Assembly: GCA_900290385.1 (NCBI GenBank)
Contig: OMSV01000004.1
Span: 1,226-10,179, forward strand
Length of the DNA: 8,954 nucleotides
Source: Syntrophobacter sp. SbD2
GTDB taxonomy: Bacteria > Desulfobacterota > Syntrophobacteria > Syntrophobacterales > Syntrophobacteraceae
Reading direction: 5' to 3'
A model generated the notes under the pieces. It was given only the letters and a program-made list of their open reading frames with translations, searched no databases and had not been told where the DNA came from. Positions 6,250 to 8,954 of the stretch are shown piece after piece. Both the position numbers and the translations under genes were made by a program. Within the stretch, counting starts at the first letter, position 1. The number at the start of each line of letters is the position of its first letter.

Positions 6250-7050
6250 TCATGTTGCTGTCCCCCCGAGCAACCGCTCGTAAAAGGATTCAGCCTGTAT
6301 TTGGGGATCGGCCTCCCGGCTCAGGAACTGACGCACACGCGGATCTTTGTCATTTCGTATTTCTTCGGGAGAGCCTGCGGTCATGACTTTGCCCTTGTCC
6401 ATCACAACAATCCGATCTGCTATTTTGAAGGCGCTCTCAAGTTCATGGGTGACTACTAAAACGGTCATTCCATAGGCCTCGCGCAACTCCACTATCAATC
6501 GGTCCAGGCCCGCTGCCGTAATGGGATCCAAACCCGAGGAAGGCTCATCTACAAACAGTATCTCCGGGGCCATGATCAGCGCCCTCGCCAGCCCCGCCCT
6601 TTTTTTCATCCCTCCGCTGAGCTGGGAGGGCATATAATCACAAAATTCGTCGAGCCCGACCATATTGAGCTTCATGACACCCATAATCCGGATCGTCTCA
6701 TCGGCCAGTTTAGTATGGACCTTTAGGGGCGTGGCGATATTTTCGGCAAGAGACAGCGAATTGAACAGAGCGCCGCCCTGAAACAGGACGCCAATCCTGC
6801 GCCTGTATTGCATGAGCATGGTCTCGGAAAACGTTCCCAGATCCTGACCGCCATCCACGATGATTTGCCCTGCGCCCGTTTTTTTCAGACCGGTAAGGTG
6901 ACGCAGGATCGTTGTCTTCCCGCAGCCGCTAACCCCCATGATCACGCTGACTTGGTGTCTTGGAATGGCAAAACTGATATCGAACAGTACCTGGCTGGTA
7001 TTGTAAAAACTGTTCAGGCCGCGAATTTCGATTATATTCTCAGTGGTCAT
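6250..7050 (-). CDS. mlaF: MlaF-like ABC transporter ATP-binding protein
   Basis: Cytoplasmic ATPase that powers the Mla/MCE phospholipid transporter; 266 residues, normal for the family. Motifs in order: Walker A GVSGCGKTT (39-47), Q-loop glutamine Q91 in FQGGALFNSLS (typical of MlaF/Mkl proteins), ABC signature LSGGMKKRAGLARA (144-157), Walker B ILFVDEP (164-170), D-loop SGLDP (172-176) and switch histidine H202 in VVTHEL. All catalytic residues are present. The ATG at 7050 has only a weak GGA upstream but overlaps the stop of a 65-codon ORF in ATGA, suggesting translational coupling. The last 12 codons lie inside the right copy of a 76-bp tandem duplication. mlaE and mlaD follow on the same strand. 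The STAS partner MlaB is not seen in this window. Confidence 0.95.
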   Translation of the reverse strand: MTTENIIEIRGLNSFYNTSQVLFDISFAIPRHQVSVIMGVSGCGKTTILRHLTGLKKTGAGQIIVDGGQDLGTFSETMLMQYRRRIGVLFQGGALFNSLSLAENIATPLKVHTKLADETIRIMGVMKLNMVGLDEFCDYMPSQLSGGMKKRAGLARALIMAPEILFVDEPSSGLDPITAAGLDRLIVELREAYGMTVLVVTHELESAFKIADRIVVMDKGKVMTAGSPEEIRNDKDPRVRQFLSREADPQIQAESFYERLLGGTAT

Positions 7051-7244
7051 GCTAAATCCGGGTCTTGGTCCTTGCTGCGTGATATGGGACTCAGGGACAG
7101 TACAATTGTTCCATTTTCCCGCAAATCGATGTAGATCGCTTCTGGATCGTCAACCGGAACCTTCTGATCCAGTGTTTCCAGATGGACGCCATCCAGAATC
7201 AAAAGATTGAAGTATATAGGATAATCATTGAAATACAAATCCAT
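7047..7244 (-). CDS. Small hypothetical protein, translationally coupled to mlaF
   Basis: A 65-codon ORF whose TGA overlaps the mlaF ATG by four bases (ATGA), so it would be the first gene of the mla transcript. The family is not recognised. The product begins MDLYFNDYPIYFNLLILDGV, is mildly acidic overall, and contains DDPEAIYIDLRENGTIVLSL, which looks like ordinary folded beta-rich protein rather than random translation. It ends in a polar tail. No membrane segment or metal motif is visible. It is too short for, and unlike, the MlaB STAS domain. The start ATG 7244 has GGTGA just upstream, which can pair with the anti-SD tail; an in-frame TGA at 7250-7248 rules out a longer form. The ATGA junction is the main evidence; a spurious ORF remains possible. 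Confidence 0.5.
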   Translation of the reverse strand: MDLYFNDYPIYFNLLILDGVHLETLDQKVPVDDPEAIYIDLRENGTIVLSLSPISRSKDQDPDLA

Positions 7245-7294
7245 AATTCACCATGCCGCATTTCCTCCACGCGCGACTTGTTTTCGAAAGATGC

Positions 7295-7368
7295 CGCCCG
7301 GTCGCCGCTTTTGCTCAGTCCTCAGTCCTCAGTCCTGCCACTTTGCATGGCTGCGCGCCCGGTCGCCG
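7295..7368. repeat. 13-bp direct repeat pair CGCCCGGTCGCCG
   Basis: CGCCCGGTCGCCG occurs at 7295-7307 and again at 7356-7368, a 61-bp period. The copies flank a CTCAGTC tandem repeat. They may be remnants of a duplication or insertion event, or paired binding sites; no associated transposase is present. Confidence 0.6.
7314..7334. repeat. 7-bp tandem repeat CTCAGTC x3
   Basis: Three exact head-to-tail copies of CTCAGTC lie at 7314-7320, 7321-7327 and 7328-7334. The array is in non-coding DNA, so copy-number change by slippage would not break a gene. Confidence 0.9.
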
Positions 7369-7446
7369 TTCTTATCATGTCAGGCGCATTTTTTCGAATA
7401 AGATGCTATATGAGTCCGCCTTGCAAGGTTGAGACAATTATTTCTT

Positions 7447-7474
7447 TTGTCGTAGCCCGATTCTGTGGGATACT
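7447..7474 (+). promoter_or_regulatory. Candidate promoter for the nitroreductase gene
   Basis: TTGTCG (7447-7452) and GATACT (7469-7474), with a 16-base spacer, are a fair sigma-70 pair. They give a start of transcription about 25 bases before the ATG. Both hexamers are imperfect, so confidence is limited. Confidence 0.35.
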
Positions 7475-7505
7475 TTACTTAATAAACAGTACTGGGGACA
7501 AACCA

Positions 7506-8024
7506 ATGACAACGTCTGATTCTCCTGTAATAAAAGCCATTTATGAAAGACGCAGCGTTCGCGGCTTCGTCGATGCTCAGGTTGCTCGCGATTTGGTTAT
7601 GGCTGCCCTGAAAGCCGCTTCATGGGCGCCTTCAGGATTGAACAATCAGCCCTGGCGCTTCGCTATTATCTGGGAGAGCGAGACTAAAGAGGCGCTGGCA
7701 GCTCTTACCAGATACTCCGCTACCCTCAAATCGGCAGCCGTACTTATTGCGGTTTTCCTGGACAAAGAGACCTCATATGACTACACGAAAGATTGCCTGG
7801 CCGTTGGGGCTTGCTTGCAAAACCTGCTCTTGTCGCTCCATTCATTTGACCTCGGAGCGGTTTGGATCGGGGAAATCCTAAAGAATAGGGAACGCGTTAA
7901 TGAGGTCCTCAAACTTCCGGAGCGGCTCGAACTTATGGCCGTAGTAGCCGTGGGACATCCTGCTCAACGCAACCAAAAATCAGACAGACGGCCAATAGAG
8001 GAACTGATTTTACTGGAAAAATAG
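7506..8024 (+). CDS. Nitroreductase family protein (FMN-dependent oxidoreductase)
   Basis: A 172-residue single-domain nitroreductase-fold protein, at the short end of the family. Members bind FMN as dimers and use NAD(P)H to reduce nitro compounds, quinones or flavin-related substrates; the natural substrate here is unknown. Signature regions are AIYERRSVRGF (11-21), the FMN-contact segment ASWAPSGLNNQPWRF (38-52), the helix around GACLQNLLLSLHSFDLGAVWIGE (101-123) and the C-terminal ELMAVVAVGHPA (142-153), with a late arginine pair. The start ATG 7506 has TGGGGA seven bases upstream; a longer open frame reaches back to 7182 but runs through repeats and has no family-like sequence. It probably forms its own transcript. 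The next gene begins 175 bases on, in the same direction. Confidence 0.92.
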   Translation: MTTSDSPVIKAIYERRSVRGFVDAQVARDLVMAALKAASWAPSGLNNQPWRFAIIWESETKEALAALTRYSATLKSAAVLIAVFLDKETSYDYTKDCLAVGACLQNLLLSLHSFDLGAVWIGEILKNRERVNEVLKLPERLELMAVVAVGHPAQRNQKSDRRPIEELILLEK

Positions 8025-8199
8025 CTGGCCGCTGCGTTGGAAACAAAGGTGTTCGATTGGCGGGAGGTTTGCAAAGTGGTAGCGGAGCGCGATAGATGGT
8101 TCCCGTCTGTAAAAAGGTATTTTCAAATCGGAAACTTCGCTGGGCGTCGAGTTTTCATCCGCAGTTGCCCGATGGACTCGATTGGCTGATAATGCACCG
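8025..8199. other. Intergenic gap between the nitroreductase and MBL genes
   Basis: No terminator with a U-tail, no repeat and no convincing promoter was found. A minus-strand open frame across it (8240 down to 8010) overlaps both flanking genes and is judged a shadow. Confidence 0.4.
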
Positions 8200-8847
8200 A
8201 TGATACTAGAGCGTCTGATCGTTGGAATGCTCCAGACCAACTGTTATCTGCTCGGCGATGAAGAAAGCCGAAGGGCGGTCGTAATAGATCCTGGGGCGGA
8301 AGGCAAGCGTATTTGCAGCAGGCTGGTGGAACTTGGGCTCGAACTTTCAGCGATCCTTGTGACGCATGCCCATTTCGATCACACTATGGCCGCATGGACC
8401 CTCAAAAAGAGCTGCGGCGGAGAAATATACCTCAATTCAGCGGACAAGCGTTCGCTGATCGAGGTTATTTTCGGACTTGCGGCGCGTTTTTTCCCGGAAA
8501 TGCGTCCGATTTCACCCGATGAAGTGGACCGGACTCTGGCGCACGGCGATCGGTTGCAGTTCGGCGCAATTCACATAGAGGTTCTGTCCACTCCGGGCCA
8601 TACGCCGGGACACGTTTCATTTTACCTTAAAGATCAGGGTAAGGTATTTTCCGGCGATCTCATTTTTGCCGGCTCGATCGGGAGGACCGACCTCGCCGGG
8701 GGTTCCTTACAGCAACTCATGGACTCGGTTCGCTCAACACTTTTCCAGCTCCCGGACGAAACTGTCATCTATCCCGGCCATGGTCCAGGCACCACCGTTG
8801 GCAGAGAAAAGTTGTACAACCCGTTTTTTTTGCGCGCATCAGGTTGA
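8200..8847 (+). CDS. MBL-fold hydrolase, glyoxalase II-like (YcbL type)
   Basis: A 215-residue metallo-beta-lactamase-fold enzyme resembling small glyoxalase-II-like hydrolases, which typically cleave thioesters such as S-lactoylglutathione. The N-terminus ILERLIVGMLQTNCYLLGD and VVIDPG are typical. The metal-binding set is complete: THAHFDH (H56, H58, D60, H61), H134 in GHTPGH, D153 in SGDLIF and H194 in YPGHGPGT. It lacks the C-terminal HAGH substrate domain of classical glyoxalase II, as short members do, so the true substrate is uncertain. ATG 8200 fits the family start; an in-frame TTG at 8182 would add six residues and is the alternative. The ribosome site for ATG 8200 is poor. A new gene with a strong ribosome site follows 62 bases after the stop. 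Confidence 0.92.
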   Translation: MILERLIVGMLQTNCYLLGDEESRRAVVIDPGAEGKRICSRLVELGLELSAILVTHAHFDHTMAAWTLKKSCGGEIYLNSADKRSLIEVIFGLAARFFPEMRPISPDEVDRTLAHGDRLQFGAIHIEVLSTPGHTPGHVSFYLKDQGKVFSGDLIFAGSIGRTDLAGGSLQQLMDSVRSTLFQLPDETVIYPGHGPGTTVGREKLYNPFFLRASG

Positions 8848-8897
8848 GCACCTGCACCTCGATAATGCGCGATTGCTTCAGCAATATCTGGGATAAA

Positions 8898-8904
8898 AAG
8901 GAGG
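8898..8904 (+). promoter_or_regulatory. Strong ribosome binding site at the window's right edge
   Basis: AAGGAGG lies 5 bases upstream of a GTG at 8910, a near-perfect anti-SD match that defines the start of a gene truncated by the window end. Confidence 0.75.
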
Positions 8905-8909
8905 GGACC

Positions 8910-8954
8910 GTGGAAGTCCATAAGAGCGACAAAATTAGATATTATATGGCGGTT
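8910..8954 (+). CDS. Start of an unidentified gene, truncated by the window end
   Basis: Fifteen codons from GTG 8910 read (M)EVHKSDKIRYYMAV without a stop and continue past the window. The start is supported by AAGGAGG five bases upstream. Too little is visible to name a family. It lies 62 bases after the MBL hydrolase on the same strand, so it may be co-transcribed with it. Confidence 0.65.
   Translation, partial: MEVHKSDKIRYYMAV

Larger units (their letters stand above)
6137..6290. repeat. 76-bp tandem duplication spanning the mlaF 3' end and the mlaF-mlaE junction
   Basis: Two copies, 6137-6212 and 6213-6288, are in direct tandem and differ at only two positions: G6147 versus T6223, and G6164 versus A6240. 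Homology runs 2 bases further, to 6290. The right copy contains the true last 12 codons and the stop of mlaF; the left copy repeats that coding end as non-functional sequence. Each copy carries the palindrome GACACnGTGTC. The unit length is 3n+1, so reading frames differ between the copies. Confidence 0.95.
7245..7505. other. Divergent intergenic region between the mla operon and the nitroreductase gene
   Basis: It holds two 13-bp direct repeats, a three-unit 7-bp tandem repeat and a candidate plus-strand promoter (each listed separately). GTGGAGGAAATG on the minus strand near 7261 is a Shine-Dalgarno-like site, but too close to its ATG and out of frame with the 65-codon ORF. No obvious promoter for the mla operon was found. 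Confidence 0.5.

Noticed and set aside
6116..6253. N-terminal extension giving a 307-residue MlaE from ATG 6253
   Set aside because: The 46 extra residues are translated from the 76-bp tandem duplication and show no MlaE similarity. ATG 6115 has a good ribosome site and matches the family start. Kept only as a finding.
7199..7261. Minus-strand 20-codon ORF starting at ATG 7261 after GTGGAGGAA
   Set aside because: The Shine-Dalgarno is too close to the ATG, and the frame conflicts with the better-supported 65-codon ORF.
7314..7334. CTCAGTC array as a possible CRISPR
   Set aside because: The units are 7 bp with no spacers and no cas genes nearby; it is a simple tandem repeat.
7182..7505. 108-residue N-terminal extension of the nitroreductase
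   Set aside because: It runs through repeats and the promoter region and overlaps the minus-strand 65-codon ORF. The family N-terminus begins at ATG 7506 with its own ribosome site.
8010..8240. Minus-strand 76-codon open frame between nitroreductase and MBL hydrolase
   Set aside because: It overlaps both flanking coding regions and shows no motif or convincing start.

Overview
The window reads as an ordinary chromosomal housekeeping region of a Gram-negative bacterium, most probably a deltaproteobacterium (Desulfobacterota). This rests on the gene order pnp followed by an M16 processing peptidase, on an Mla-type outer-membrane lipid transport cassette (which implies a diderm cell), and on moderate GC with well-formed Shine-Dalgarno sites. 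The assignment is inference from gene content; no rRNA or tRNA gene was seen.

Layout. Positions 2-2989 (+) hold the 3' part of pnp (polynucleotide phosphorylase, with KH and S1 domains), an M16 zinc peptidase, and a YycJ-like metallo-beta-lactamase-fold hydrolase starting 6 bases after the peptidase. Convergent to these is a cold-shock gene on the minus strand (3185-3388), with a candidate promoter, a leader of about 145 nt and a clear intrinsic terminator at 3071-3101. Further right on the minus strand, from 7244 down to 3739, lie a small 65-codon ORF, mlaF, mlaE, mlaD and a TIGR01777-family SDR/epimerase-like gene. The small ORF and mlaF overlap in ATGA. On the plus strand, 7506-8847 carries a small nitroreductase and a glyoxalase-II-like metallo-hydrolase. 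A new gene starts at 8910 and runs off the window.

How the genes work together. pnp handles RNA turnover, and its neighbour M16 peptidase is a recurrent partner by position. MlaF (ATPase), MlaE (permease) and MlaD (MCE substrate-binding subunit) form the inner-membrane core of a phospholipid transporter. The MlaB and MlaC components are not in this window. The remaining genes look like independent metabolic or stress functions.

No new defence, mobile or biosynthetic system was found. The most unusual features are non-coding or junctional. A 76-bp tandem duplication at the mlaF/mlaE junction copies the 3' end of mlaF and creates an in-frame N-terminal extension of mlaE. A GGGTGGGTGGGTGGG G-quadruplex motif lies inside an inverted-repeat-bounded segment upstream of the TIGR01777 gene. 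The small ORF coupled to mlaF was not recognised.
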